A DNA stretch of 64,000 nucleotides from Microtetraspora fusca (GCF_001570365.1 NZ_BBYK01000064.1:28641-92640), one strand, 5' to 3'. Positions 17,971-29,021 are shown, counted from the first letter of the stretch. Notes: generated by a model from the letters alone, not told the origin. Numbers and translations: made by a program.

Positions 17971-18200
17971 GCCTCACTTGCGTATGGCGGGAGATGAGGA
18001 GGCCCCACTCGCGTGTGGCGGGACGCGAGGAGGTCCCGCTCGCGTGTGGCGGGGCGCAAGGAGTCTCACGCACGTGTGGCGGGGCGCGAGGAGGCCTCGC
18101 TTGCGTACGGCGGGACGCAAGGAGGCCTCACTCGCTCGTGTGCGGACGCAACGGAGCCTGCAACGGAGCCTTACTTGCTCGTGGCGGGACGCAAGGCGGG
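17971..18200. repeat. 31-bp tandem repeat array (minisatellite)
   Basis: The gap of about 505 bases between the DUF4126 gene and the next membrane protein gene is mostly non-coding. Five consecutive units of 30-31 bases begin at 17971, 18002, 18033, 18064 and 18094. Each has the core TGGCGGGRCGCRAGGAG preceded by a TCRCKYGCG-like segment. From 18125 the pattern decays, but a last copy (TCGTGGCGGGACGCAAGG) forms the end of the gene that stops at 18171. The unit is not a multiple of three, so the array is not a coding repeat. There are no unique spacers. Confidence 0.85.
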
Positions 18201-18911
18201 AAGGTCGAAGTCGTCGTTCCGCATCCGCAGCAGCGCGTACGAGGCCCCGGCGAAGCCGGCTGCGGCGACCAGCAGGCCGACGCCCTGGGCCACGTGGCCG
18301 GGGAGGAACGGGTGGGTGAAGCCGCCCACCGCCAGGGCGATTCCCATCCAGGCCGGGGCGACACGGCTGCGCCACAGTGCGAGGCCCAGCAGAAGCAGGC
18401 CGATGACGATGCCCAGGATGAACAGCAGGCCTGCCACCATCTGCACCGGATCGTTCTCCAGCACGTCATCGGAGAGCTTGGTCATGGCGCCCACGTCGAG
18501 TCCCGATCGGACGGTGTAGTACGCGAGCGGGCCGCCACCGGTGATCAGCGCGATCCCGGAGAAGGAGCCGAACAGCGAGATGAAGGCGCCGAACGAGGTG
18601 AGCCTCGGGGCGCCGCGACGGGCCGCCCAGATGACCGCGAACGTGGCGGCCGGGAGTCCGACGACGAAGACGGCGCCGACCAACCTGAGGACGTCCAGGA
18701 GCTGCGGATTGGCCGTGTAGGCCGTCACCGTCTCGGCGAAGGAGGCCCCTCCGTCGACCGGGCTGAGCAGGTAGTACACGGCCTGCGCGAGCATGGGCAG
18801 CGGTGCGATCACCGCGAGAAGGACGCGCCAGAAGCCGCGCACGTCGCGCGGCGGCGCGGTGGGCGGCGTGCGGTCGCTCGTCGCCGGGTCGGGCCGGGTG
18901 CCGGGCTGCAT
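18171..18911 (-). CDS. Multi-pass membrane protein of unknown function
   Basis: The 246-residue product has a polar N-terminal 30 residues and then about six hydrophobic segments: VLLAVIAPLPMLAQAVYYLL, a pair around LVGAVFVVGLPAATFAVIWAA, FISLFGSFSGIALI, and three more up to the C terminus. I do not recognise the family. ATG 18911 follows GGAGGACACC. It is divergent from the histidine kinase gene across 173 bases with several inverted repeats, so it may be a target of that system. Its last codons are built from a unit of the neighbouring 31-bp repeat, so the C terminus may have been changed by repeat expansion. Confidence 0.7.
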   Translation of the reverse strand: MQPGTRPDPATSDRTPPTAPPRDVRGFWRVLLAVIAPLPMLAQAVYYLLSPVDGGASFAETVTAYTANPQLLDVLRLVGAVFVVGLPAATFAVIWAARRGAPRLTSFGAFISLFGSFSGIALITGGGPLAYYTVRSGLDVGAMTKLSDDVLENDPVQMVAGLLFILGIVIGLLLLGLALWRSRVAPAWMGIALAVGGFTHPFLPGHVAQGVGLLVAAAGFAGASYALLRMRNDDFDLPALRPATSK

Positions 18912-19031
18912 GGTGTCCTCCGAGGGATGTCGTTCTTCCTGCGGTTTCCTGCGCTTCGGAGCATGGAGGGCGCTCGCTCCCGCCGTCGTGGGCGCCGGCC
19001 CCCGGATCGGTCCCGGATGCCCCCAGACGAG

Positions 19032-19077
19032 ATGGGAGTGCGCACCCATGGTCATCGGGGCGGGCGGCCCCCGATGA
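19032..19077. promoter_or_regulatory. Inverted repeats in the divergent promoter region of the first two-component system
   Basis: TCATCGGGG (19052-19060) pairs with CCCCGATGA (19069-19077), ending eight bases before ATG 19085. Next to it ATGGGAGTGCGCACCCAT (19032-19049) is a near palindrome around GTGCGCAC. They lie between the divergent membrane protein and kinase genes and are candidate binding sites for the response regulator. Confidence 0.45.
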
Positions 19078-19084
19078 TTGGCGC

Positions 19085-21049
19085 ATGGCGGTGAAACGAG
19101 CCGGACCTGTCGCGGTGGTCGCGGTCACGGGTCTCCTGGACGCCGCGGCCTGGGGGTCGTGGTTCGCGGGCGGGCTCAGCGTGGCCGACGCGGCGGGGTC
19201 ATACCTGCTGACCAACACCGCGATGTCGGTGATGTTCACCGCTTTCGGCGCGCTGGTGCTGGCCCACCGGCCGCGGCATCGGATCGGGCTGCTCTTCGTG
19301 GCCTACGGCGTCTGCTACACCGTGAGCGTGGCCTGCCTGGGCCTGCTGTCGGGCCTCTTCGCGCTGTCGCCCGGGTGGGAGCGGGCCATCGACTTCGTCG
19401 GCATCACCGTGTGGATCCCGGCGCCGGTGGTCTGCCTGCCCCTGATCCTGCAGTTCTTCCCCGACGGTCGCCCGCTGTCGCCCCGGTGGCGCCCGCTGGC
19501 GGCGGTGACGCTCGCGCTGGCTCTGCTCGCCCCGGCGGTGACGCTGCAGCCGGGCGGCGACGCGGTCGAGCCGACGGCCGATCACAGCCCGCTGCTGCCT
19601 GCGGCCATGGGACGGGTGGCGGCGGGCCTGGTGCCCGTGTTCGCCGCCGCCGCGGCTCTGGTGCTGCTGGGCAGCCTCGTCGCGCTCGGCCTGCGCGCCC
19701 GGCGGTCGGACGGTGCGGAGCGGCTGCAGGTGATGTGGCTGCTGTGGGCGGTGGTGCTGTTCGTGGTGCTGAACCTGCAGCGCATCGTCACCACTGACGG
19801 CCCGGTCCTGTTCCTGCTCACCCTGCCGCTCGTCCCGGCGGCGGCCACGGTGGCGATCGTGCGCCACCAGCTCTACGACATCCGGCTGATCGTCAACCGC
19901 TCCCTGGTGTACGGCCTGCTCACCGTGGGCGTGGTGGGGGCGTACCTGGGCATCGTCGCGGGCCTGGCCCCGCTGGCCCGGGAGTGGCTGTCGGCCAGCC
20001 CGCTGGTGGCGACCGGCGTGATCGCGGTGGCGTTCGCCCCGGCGAGGTCCGCCCTGCAGTCCTTCGTGGACCGGCTCGTGTACGGCCGGGGGCGCGATCC
20101 GGCCGAGGCGGTGGCGCGGGTGGGGACGCGCCTGGCGACGGGGCTGGACGGCGTGCTCAACGCGGTCTGCGAGGCGCTGCGGCTGCCCTACGCCGCCGTC
20201 AGATCGGACGGCCGCCTGATCGCGGCGTGCGGCCTCCCCACGCCCGCCTGGCACGTGGTCGCCCTCGAGGTGGCCGGAGGAGAGAAGGCCGACCTGCTCG
20301 TCGGCCTCCGGGCGGGCGAGACGCGGTTGCCCGCCGCCGACCGGCGCGCCCTCGACCTGCTGGCCGCACCGGTCGGCCTCGCTCTCCAGGCCGTACGCCT
20401 GTCGGAGCGGCTGCGCGAGTCCCGCAGGCACATCGTGGCGGCCAGGGAGGAGGAGCGGCGGCGGCTGCGCCGGGACCTGCACGACGGCCTGGGCAGCGCG
20501 CTGGCCGCGGTCACCCTCAAGGCCGACGCCGCGCACAATTTGTTGCGGAGCGATCCGGATCACTGCGGGCGGCTGCTGCTCGACCTGCGCGGCGACCTCA
20601 CCGACGCGATCGCGGACATCCGGAGGCTGGTCTACGACCTGCGCCCGCCCGATCTGGACGAGTTGGGGCTCGTGGGAGCGCTGCGGCAGCGCGCCCAGCA
20701 GTCCTGGCGTCGCGACCAGGCCGGGTTCGTGGTCACCGTGGACATTCCCGACGACCTGCCGCCGCTCCCCGCTGCCGTCGAGGTCGCCGCGTACCGGATC
20801 GCCACCGAGGCGGTCACGAACGCCCTGCGCCACAGCCGGGCGAGTGCCTGCGAAGTCTCGCTGCGCGCCGACGGCGCGCTGCACCTGGAGGTCCGCGACA
20901 ACGGGAGCGGCGCCTCCGGCGCCTGGTCCCACGGCGTGGGCCTGCGCTCGATGCGCGAGCGCGCCGCGGAGTTGGGCGGCACGCTCACCGCCGGACCGAC
21001 CAACCAGGGGGGACTCGTCCACGCCCTGCTACCACTGGAGGGCGCATGA
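19085..21049 (+). CDS. Sensor histidine kinase, NarL-type two-component system 1
   Basis: The 654-residue kinase has about eight hydrophobic segments in its first 330 residues, then a GAF-like region (about 340-440), a HisKA_3 dimerisation domain with phosphoacceptor H466 in RRDLHDGLGSALA, and a C-terminal HATPase domain with ATEAVTNALRHS (N box), VRDNGSGASG and GVGLRSMRERAAELGG (G boxes). It should autophosphorylate on a membrane signal and pass phosphate to the regulator encoded next. The stimulus is unknown. ATG 19085 lies just after a perfect inverted repeat, and no Shine-Dalgarno is visible. Its TGA overlaps the ATG of the regulator. Confidence 0.88.
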   Translation: MAVKRAGPVAVVAVTGLLDAAAWGSWFAGGLSVADAAGSYLLTNTAMSVMFTAFGALVLAHRPRHRIGLLFVAYGVCYTVSVACLGLLSGLFALSPGWERAIDFVGITVWIPAPVVCLPLILQFFPDGRPLSPRWRPLAAVTLALALLAPAVTLQPGGDAVEPTADHSPLLPAAMGRVAAGLVPVFAAAAALVLLGSLVALGLRARRSDGAERLQVMWLLWAVVLFVVLNLQRIVTTDGPVLFLLTLPLVPAAATVAIVRHQLYDIRLIVNRSLVYGLLTVGVVGAYLGIVAGLAPLAREWLSASPLVATGVIAVAFAPARSALQSFVDRLVYGRGRDPAEAVARVGTRLATGLDGVLNAVCEALRLPYAAVRSDGRLIAACGLPTPAWHVVALEVAGGEKADLLVGLRAGETRLPAADRRALDLLAAPVGLALQAVRLSERLRESRRHIVAAREEERRRLRRDLHDGLGSALAAVTLKADAAHNLLRSDPDHCGRLLLDLRGDLTDAIADIRRLVYDLRPPDLDELGLVGALRQRAQQSWRRDQAGFVVTVDIPDDLPPLPAAVEVAAYRIATEAVTNALRHSRASACEVSLRADGALHLEVRDNGSGASGAWSHGVGLRSMRERAAELGGTLTAGPTNQGGLVHALLPLEGA

Positions 21050-21726
21050 CCGCCGACGGCACGATCCGCATCGTCGTCGTGGACGATCACCCGCTGATGC
21101 GCGAGGGGCTGCGCGCCCTGGTCGCCTCCCTGCCCGACATCGACGTGGTCGGCGAGGCCGGAGACGGTGAGGCCGCCCGGCGCGAAGCGCTGCTCGCCGC
21201 CCCCGACGTCGTGGTCATGGACCTGCACATGCCCGGGATCAACGGGGTGGAGGCGACCCGGGCGATCCTGCGGAGCGCGCCCGCGACCCGGATCCTGGTG
21301 CTGACCATGTTCGAGGACGACGAGTCGGTCTTCGGGGCCATGCGGGCCGGCGCCTCCGGATATCTGGTCAAGGGGGCGCAGCAGGACGAGATCGTCCGTG
21401 CGATCCGCTCCATCGCCGCGGGGAACGCCGTCTTCGGGCCGAGCGTCGCGCGCCGGATCATCGACTTCTTCGCCGGCGCGTCCCGGCCCGTGCCGGCCGC
21501 CGAGCCCTTCCCCGAGCTGACCGCGCGCGAGCGCGAGGTCCTCGATCTGATCGCCGCCGGTCACGCGAACGCCGCGATCGCCCGGCGTCTCCTGATCAGC
21601 GTCAAGACCGTCAGCAACCACATCTCGGCGATCTTCGCCAAGCTGCAGGTCGCCGACCGGGCCGAGGCCATCGTCCGGGCCCGCCAGGCCGGACTCGGTA
21701 CGGAATCACCCCCCGGAGGTCCGTGA
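21046..21726 (+). CDS. NarL/LuxR-type response regulator, two-component system 1
   Basis: The 226-residue protein has a receiver domain (DD at 13-14, phosphoacceptor D59, K at LVKG) and a C-terminal LuxR-type helix-turn-helix (about 150-215: LTAREREVLDLIAAGHANAAIARRLLISVKTVSNH). It is the DNA-binding partner of the preceding kinase and starts inside its stop codon. Candidate targets are the inverted repeats in front of the operon and the divergent membrane protein gene. Confidence 0.9.
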   Translation: MTADGTIRIVVVDDHPLMREGLRALVASLPDIDVVGEAGDGEAARREALLAAPDVVVMDLHMPGINGVEATRAILRSAPATRILVLTMFEDDESVFGAMRAGASGYLVKGAQQDEIVRAIRSIAAGNAVFGPSVARRIIDFFAGASRPVPAAEPFPELTAREREVLDLIAAGHANAAIARRLLISVKTVSNHISAIFAKLQVADRAEAIVRARQAGLGTESPPGGP

Positions 21727-21728
21727 CC

Positions 21729-21759
21729 GGCCGAGCCCGGTGAGTGCGGCGAACATCAC
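21729..21759. repeat. Direct repeat, right copy (fragment of the DUF4126 gene start)
   Basis: Exact 31-base copy of 17635-17665. On the minus strand it reads as the GTG-ATG start and first ten codons of the DUF4126 gene, then diverges. It is a remnant without function of its own and begins two bases after the response regulator stop. Confidence 0.85.
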
Positions 21760-21810
21760 TCCGACGAACGCGGCCCGGGACGTCGATGACGAATCGGGGG
21801 CCGACGGCGA

Positions 21811-22956
21811 TCAGGAATCGGTGATCGCGCGGAGCCGCTCGACGGCGTCGGCGTACTCCTCGATCATCTCGTAGACCACCTGGCGGGCCGGTTTGACCTG
21901 GTTCATCTGGCCGACGACCTGTCCGACGAAGTAGTTCGCCAGCTCGCGGGCTCCCGGAGCCCCCGCTTCGGCGGCGCGTCCCACCCGGGCCATCGCCTCC
22001 TCGGCGAGGAGCAGTTGGAGCGGCATGCCGAGGGGGCCGGGGCTCTCCGGGGCGCCGTCCCATTCCTCCGTCCAGGCGGACCTGAGCTGCCGGGCGGGCT
22101 TGCCGGTGCGCGAGCGCGACCTGACGGTGTCGCGCGACGTCGCGGCGAGCATCTTGCGCTTCACCGCCGGGGGCGTCTCGGCCTCGTCCGTGGTGAGCCA
22201 CACCGACCCGCACCACACGCCCTCCGCGCCGAGGGCGAGCGCCGCGGCGACCTGGCGGCCGTCGGCGATGCCGCCCGCGGCGAGGACGGGGACCGGCGCG
22301 ACGGCGTCCACGACCTGGGGGACCAGGACCATCGTGGAGACCTCGCCGGTGTGCCCACCCGCCTCGGTGCCCTGGGCGACGATGATGTCCGCGCCCGCCG
22401 CCACCTGCCGCGCCGCGTGCTCGACCGTGCCGACCAGCGCGGCGACCGGGACTCCGGCCGCCCGCGCCCGCTCGACCATCTCCGGCGGCGGCGGCCCGAG
22501 CGCGCTGGCGATCAGGTCGATGGGGTGCTTGAGCGCGACGTCGATGAGCCTGGTCGCGCCTTCGTGCGTGACCCTCCGGCCCACGTCTCCCGCGTCTTCG
22601 GGGCTTCCGGCCCCGACAACGCCGGTCTCGCCGGGACCGCCGACGCCGTACTTGCGGAACAGGTGGTCCACGAAGTCGCGGTGTGCCTCCGGGATGAGGT
22701 CGGGCAGGCGCGCTCCGGGCACGGCGGCCGCGGCGTCGATCTTCCCGGGGACCAGCACGTCCACGCCGTACGGCCGGCCGCCGACCTGGGCGTCGATCCA
22801 GGTCAGCTCCTCGTCCAGCCGCTCGGCCGAGTAGGCGACGGCGCCGAGGACGCCGAACCCGCCCGCGTTGGTCACCGCGGCCACGACGTCGCGGCAGTGG
22901 CTGAAGGCGAACAGCGGGAACTCCACGCCGAAGCGCTCGGTGAGCCTGGTGCGCAT
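21811..22956 (-). CDS. Nitronate monooxygenase family flavoprotein
   Basis: The 381-residue protein is an FMN-dependent TIM-barrel enzyme of the 2-nitropropane dioxygenase/NMO family, which oxidises alkyl nitronates such as the toxin propionate-3-nitronate. Visible features are the N-terminal FGVEFPLFAFSHCRDVVAAVTNAGGFGVLGA, the phosphate-binding AQGTEAGGHTGEVSTMVLVPQVVDAV and VLAAGGIADGRQVAAALALGAEGVWCGS. Some relatives are enoyl reductases or thioamide enzymes, so the substrate is open. TAGGTT on the minus strand (22968-22963) ends six bases before ATG 22956, giving a probable leaderless mRNA. Confidence 0.87.
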   Translation of the reverse strand: MRTRLTERFGVEFPLFAFSHCRDVVAAVTNAGGFGVLGAVAYSAERLDEELTWIDAQVGGRPYGVDVLVPGKIDAAAAVPGARLPDLIPEAHRDFVDHLFRKYGVGGPGETGVVGAGSPEDAGDVGRRVTHEGATRLIDVALKHPIDLIASALGPPPPEMVERARAAGVPVAALVGTVEHAARQVAAGADIIVAQGTEAGGHTGEVSTMVLVPQVVDAVAPVPVLAAGGIADGRQVAAALALGAEGVWCGSVWLTTDEAETPPAVKRKMLAATSRDTVRSRSRTGKPARQLRSAWTEEWDGAPESPGPLGMPLQLLLAEEAMARVGRAAEAGAPGARELANYFVGQVVGQMNQVKPARQVVYEMIEEYADAVERLRAITDS

Positions 22957-23288
22957 GTCGCGAACCTACGCCCCAGAACGATGTTCGGTCCAGAGCCGGC
23001 GGTCATCCGGCGCCGGGGACGCGGGGGAGACGGCAACTGTGAGCGGCGGTGCTCTTTGCCGGGTGTGTCGATCACGGTCCTTGTGCGGCCGGGAGACGCG
23101 AAGCCCGCGTGGGGAGGGGCGGGCGGCTCGTCGCCACCACCAAGCGTTCATCCACTCGTCCACGTGCGCACCCGTGATCAGATCCTGCCGTTCGCCCGGC
23201 CACGGTGGACTCCCGACTTGGTCATTTCGGGCGGAAGCCCCCATATGTCTGGGGTCTTCGGCCGTTCACCGAGTCACAAGGATGTGCA
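22957..23288. other. 332-base intergenic region between divergent genes
   Basis: Apart from the leaderless promoter of the flavoprotein gene at its left end and the ribosome site of the glycosidase gene at its right end, I see only a small hairpin CCCCATATGTCTGGGG at about 23238-23253. No gene or recognised riboswitch is apparent. Confidence 0.4.
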
Positions 23289-24890
23289 ATGAACTACCGC
23301 CGAGCACGGCTTGCCCTCGCTGTCGCGGCCGTGGCGGTCGCCGCGGCACCGCTGTCCATGACCACGGTCGCCGCCGCGGACGCCCCCTCCACGTCGGCCG
23401 CGAAGGCCGCCCCCACCGCGCAGTGGACGACGCGTACCGTCGCGCCGGGCGTGGAGGTGCGTACCGGCGTCATCACCGATCCCACCGCGGCGCCCGGCTG
23501 GGCCGTCACGGTGCAGGCCCCGGTCACGGCCCGCTTCACCGGCGCCCAGGCCTGGGCCGCGGTCGGCACGGAGGCGTGGGCCGCGCAGACCGCCGACAAG
23601 CTGCGCGCCGCGGGTTTCGAGCCGAACCTGACGAGGATCGACTGGCCGGACTACAGCGACACGCCGCACGGCCCGATGGGCGTACGCGTCCGGGTCGGCT
23701 CCCACCCGACCCAGGATGAGGCGAAGAGCGTGGCGGCGAAGGTCACCGCGGCCGGTTTCCGCACCGCGGTCGAGTGGACCGGCTACGACGCGGACCAGCC
23801 GGCCGACCGGGAGAACATCCACGTCGCCGTCATCGACCCGCGCGCCTTCGACGGCTCGGTCACCGCCACCCACGACGGCAACGTCGCCCAGCGGGAGACG
23901 ACCTCCTCGGTGGCCGCCAAGCTCGGATCGCTGGTGGGGGTCAACGGGGGCTTCTTCGTCACCTCCGACGCGGACGGAGCGCAGGGCATCCAGGCGGGCG
24001 TCAGCGCCCACGACGGCAGGCTGGCGTCGATGGCGGTGGGGTCGCGCGCCGCGCTGGTCCTCACCGACGGCGGACGGCACAGCCGGATCGCCGACCTGAC
24101 CACCACCGTCACCGCCCGTGTCGGCGGCTCAACCTACGCCGTCCGGGGCATCAACCGCACCCCCGGACTCGTACGGGACTGCGGTCAGGACGGCGGAAGC
24201 CCCACCGCTGAGCCGCGCCAGGACGTCACCTGCACCATGGCCGACGACCTGGTCGAGTTCACCTCCGAGTACGGGCGCGCCCTGCCGGCCGGTCCCGGCA
24301 GGCAGGTGTCGCTGGACGCCAAGGGCCGTGTGGTCGCGATCGGCGACCGGGGCGGCGTCGTCGCCCCCGGACAGACCGTGCTCCAGGGCGTCGGCCAGGC
24401 GGCCGACTGGCTCAGCGGCCACGCCGCCACGGGCGGGAAGATCACCGTGAAGGAGGTCGTCCGCGACACCCACGGCCGGCAGATCAAGCTCGGCGCGGAC
24501 GACACCATCGTCAGCGGCGCCCCGACCCTGGTGGAGAACGGAAAGATCAGCATCGACGCCGCCGCCGAGGGCACGGTCGACCCGGCCGACCTGTCCTTCG
24601 GGTACGCCTGGTCGAACACCCGCCAGCCTCGGACGATGGCGGGCCTCGACCGGCAGGGCCGCCTGCTGCTGGTCACCGTGGACGGCCGGCTGAGCGGCGG
24701 CAGCGAGGGCTTCACCCTCGCCGAGGCGGCGGACTTCATGAAGTCCCTGGGAGCGGTGCAGGCGCTGAACCTGGACGGCGGCGGCTCCACCGCGATGGCG
24801 GTGAAGGGCGAGTTGGTCAACCGCCCCTCGGACGCGACCGGTGAGCGTGCCGTCGGCGACACGATCCAGGTCCTGCCGCGTACGCGCTGA
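23289..24890 (+). CDS. Secreted phosphodiester glycosidase family protein
   Basis: The 533-residue product has a signal peptide (cleavage near VAAADAP, about 30). The N-terminal part includes an SPOR-like repeat region (about 95-165, with ADKLRAAGFEPNLTRI and VRVRVGSHPTQDEAKSVAAKVTAAGF) that may bind denuded peptidoglycan. The C-terminal part is a NAGPA-type phosphodiester glycosidase domain with LVGVNGGFFVTSD and the closing LNLDGGGSTAMAVKGELVNRPSD. Such enzymes cleave sugar-phosphodiester bonds, for example in wall polymers. ATG 23289 follows AAGGA at good spacing. It stands alone, between divergent and convergent neighbours. Confidence 0.85.
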   Translation: MNYRRARLALAVAAVAVAAAPLSMTTVAAADAPSTSAAKAAPTAQWTTRTVAPGVEVRTGVITDPTAAPGWAVTVQAPVTARFTGAQAWAAVGTEAWAAQTADKLRAAGFEPNLTRIDWPDYSDTPHGPMGVRVRVGSHPTQDEAKSVAAKVTAAGFRTAVEWTGYDADQPADRENIHVAVIDPRAFDGSVTATHDGNVAQRETTSSVAAKLGSLVGVNGGFFVTSDADGAQGIQAGVSAHDGRLASMAVGSRAALVLTDGGRHSRIADLTTTVTARVGGSTYAVRGINRTPGLVRDCGQDGGSPTAEPRQDVTCTMADDLVEFTSEYGRALPAGPGRQVSLDAKGRVVAIGDRGGVVAPGQTVLQGVGQAADWLSGHAATGGKITVKEVVRDTHGRQIKLGADDTIVSGAPTLVENGKISIDAAAEGTVDPADLSFGYAWSNTRQPRTMAGLDRQGRLLLVTVDGRLSGGSEGFTLAEAADFMKSLGAVQALNLDGGGSTAMAVKGELVNRPSDATGERAVGDTIQVLPRTR

Positions 24891-24905
24891 TCTCGGCGAA
24901 GCCGG

Positions 24906-25586
24906 TCACTCGTTCGAGGCCAGGAGGCGCATGGACGGCTCGTCCTGCGCCGCCTCCGGGCCGCGCGGGGCGTGCCAGCCCTCATCCGGCGTGTACGTCC
25001 GGACGAGCTTGGCGGGAACCCCGGCCACGACGGAGTGGTCGGGGAACTCGCCGCGCACCACCGCGCCCCCGGCGACCACCGACTGGCGGCCGAGCCGGGT
25101 GCCGGGCAGGATGATCGCTCCCGCGCCGAGCCAGGAGCCCGAGCCGATGGAGACGGGGTTGTTGCGCGGCCACTGCCGCCCGATCGGCGTCTCGGGGTCG
25201 TCGTAGACGTGGTTCTGGTCGGTGATGTACACGTACGGCCCGGTGAAGACGTCGTCGCCGATGTCGATCGACTGGTGGCCGACGATGTGGCTGCCCCTGC
25301 CGATCGAGCAGCCGCGGCCGATCCTGACGATGGAGTCGGGGCCGAGGTCGACGCCCGGTCCCATGCCCGCCGAGATCGACACGCGCTCCCCGACGAGCGT
25401 GTGGTCGCCGATCTCGATCCACGCCTCGCCGAAGATCGCGCCGAGGGGGAAGGAGATGCACGCTCCGTCACCGAGACGGCGGAACCGATAGCCCGCGGGG
25501 GAGAGCGGGCTCACGGCCCCGGCCGCCTTCGCGTACGCCCACCCGCGGTGGAGCAAATGGCCGACGGCGCGCTTCACGATCGACAT
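24906..25586 (-). CDS. Hexapeptide-repeat acyltransferase
   Basis: The 226-residue protein is a left-handed beta-helix (LbH) transferase of the xenobiotic/serine/NodL acetyltransferase group. Irregular hexapeptide units run through about 60-185 (IGDHTLVGERVSISAGMG, IGRGCSIGRGSHIVG, IGSGSWLGAGAIILPG, VVAGGAVVRGEF), ending in the typical PAKLVRTY. The catalytic His is probably in ITDQNHVYDD. It probably acylates a sugar or small molecule on the cytoplasmic side; the substrate is unknown. ATG 25586 is preceded by TAACTT eight bases away, a near-leaderless arrangement. It converges with the glycosidase gene and is divergent from pyrG. Confidence 0.85.
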   Translation of the reverse strand: MSIVKRAVGHLLHRGWAYAKAAGAVSPLSPAGYRFRRLGDGACISFPLGAIFGEAWIEIGDHTLVGERVSISAGMGPGVDLGPDSIVRIGRGCSIGRGSHIVGHQSIDIGDDVFTGPYVYITDQNHVYDDPETPIGRQWPRNNPVSIGSGSWLGAGAIILPGTRLGRQSVVAGGAVVRGEFPDHSVVAGVPAKLVRTYTPDEGWHAPRGPEAAQDEPSMRLLASNE

Positions 25587-25643
25587 AACGGGACAAGTTA
25601 CTCCTCGGTCGAAGTGCGGGCTATGGCGGGTTCGTGCACGTAG

Positions 25644-28009
<2,366 letters not shown>

Positions 28010-28044
28010 GTCCGTAGGGGGACGTCCTGAGCGAGACGGAGGCC

Positions 28045-28956
28045 GTGCTGTCCAGCTACCTCGCCCATCTGGCGGTGGAGCGGGGCCTGGCCGCCAACAC
28101 GCTCGCCTCCTACCGGCGTGACCTGCGGCGTTACGTCGACCATCTCCGGTCGCGTGGGCTCGACACGTTCGCCGACGTGGGCGAGTCCGACGTCGTCGCC
28201 TTCCTGACCGCGCTGCGGGAGGGCGACGACGAGCACCCCGCGCTGGTCGCCAGTTCGGCCGCGCGGGCCGTGTCCGCCGTGCGCGGCCTGCACCGGTTCG
28301 CGTTGCGCGAGGGGGTGGCCGGCCACGACCCGGCGCACGAGGTCCGCCCGCCGCGCCAGCTCCGCAGGCTGCCCAAGGCGATCACGGTCGGCGAGGTGGA
28401 ACGGCTCATCGCCGCGTCCGGCCCCGAGGACTCGCCGCTCGCCCTCCGTAACCGCGCCCTCCTGGAGGTGCTGTACGGCACCGGCGCGCGCATCTCCGAG
28501 GCGGTCGGCCTCGCCGTGGACGACGTGTCGCTCGGCGCCGGGGCGGAGGACCAGGTCCGGCTGCGCGGCAAGGGGGGACGCACGCGGATCGTCCCCCTCG
28601 GGCGGTTCGCCCGCCAGGCGCTCGACGCGTACATGGTCAGGGCGCGGCCCCAGATCGCCGCGCACGGCCGGGGGACCTCGGGCCTGTTCCTGAACGCCCG
28701 GGGCGGCCGGTTGACCCGTCAGGGAGCCTGGGAGGTCCTGCAGCAGGCCGCCGAGCGCGCCGGGCTGTCCGGGGTTTCGCCGCATATGTTGCGACATTCG
28801 TTCGCAACCCACCTCCTTGACGGAGGGGCTGACGTTAGGGTGGTGCAGGAGTTGCTCGGGCACGCCTCGGTGACCACCACCCAGGTGTACACCTTGGTCA
28901 CGGTCGACAAGCTCCGCGAAGTCTACGCGGCCGCCCACCCCCGCGCCCTGCGCTGA
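28045..28956 (+). CDS. xerD: Tyrosine recombinase XerD
   Basis: XerD, with XerC, resolves chromosome dimers at dif. Numbered from GTG 28045, the 303-residue protein has an N-terminal SAM-like core-binding domain (1-95) and a catalytic domain with R149, K176, H247, R250, H273 and nucleophile Y282, the complete active site. GTG 28045 has GGAGG only two bases upstream, which is too close. An in-frame CTG at 28027 with AGGGGGA eight bases before it would give the [11 protein letters not shown] start common in relatives. I give the GTG coordinate, but the CTG start is quite possible. Confidence 0.92.
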   Translation: MLSSYLAHLAVERGLAANTLASYRRDLRRYVDHLRSRGLDTFADVGESDVVAFLTALREGDDEHPALVASSAARAVSAVRGLHRFALREGVAGHDPAHEVRPPRQLRRLPKAITVGEVERLIAASGPEDSPLALRNRALLEVLYGTGARISEAVGLAVDDVSLGAGAEDQVRLRGKGGRTRIVPLGRFARQALDAYMVRARPQIAAHGRGTSGLFLNARGGRLTRQGAWEVLQQAAERAGLSGVSPHMLRHSFATHLLDGGADVRVVQELLGHASVTTTQVYTLVTVDKLREVYAAAHPRALR

Positions 28957-28992
28957 AAGGCGGCCGAATATCGCGTGTAAGGGCGCGGCGCC

Positions 28993-29021
28993 TTGCCGCA
29001 TACGTGCCAAGCCTTTAAATT
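28993..29021 (+). promoter_or_regulatory. Promoter of the parA-scpAB-rluB operon
   Basis: TTGCCG (28993-28998) and TAAATT (29016-29021) are 17 bases apart, in an AT-richer patch upstream of parA. Transcription would start about 30 bases before GTG 29058. GGGAGG (29041-29046) provides the ribosome site. Confidence 0.55.

Noticed and set aside
17926-18170. Coding gene across the 31-bp repeats
   Set aside because: The unit length is not a multiple of three, so every frame changes composition from unit to unit, and no start with a ribosome site is convincing.
17971-18200. CRISPR array
   Set aside because: The units are directly adjacent with no unique spacers and no cas genes are present.
22957-23288. 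Riboswitch upstream of the secreted glycosidase (c-di-AMP type, as for some wall hydrolases)
   Set aside because: I could not find the conserved core elements of that riboswitch or a convincing overall fold.
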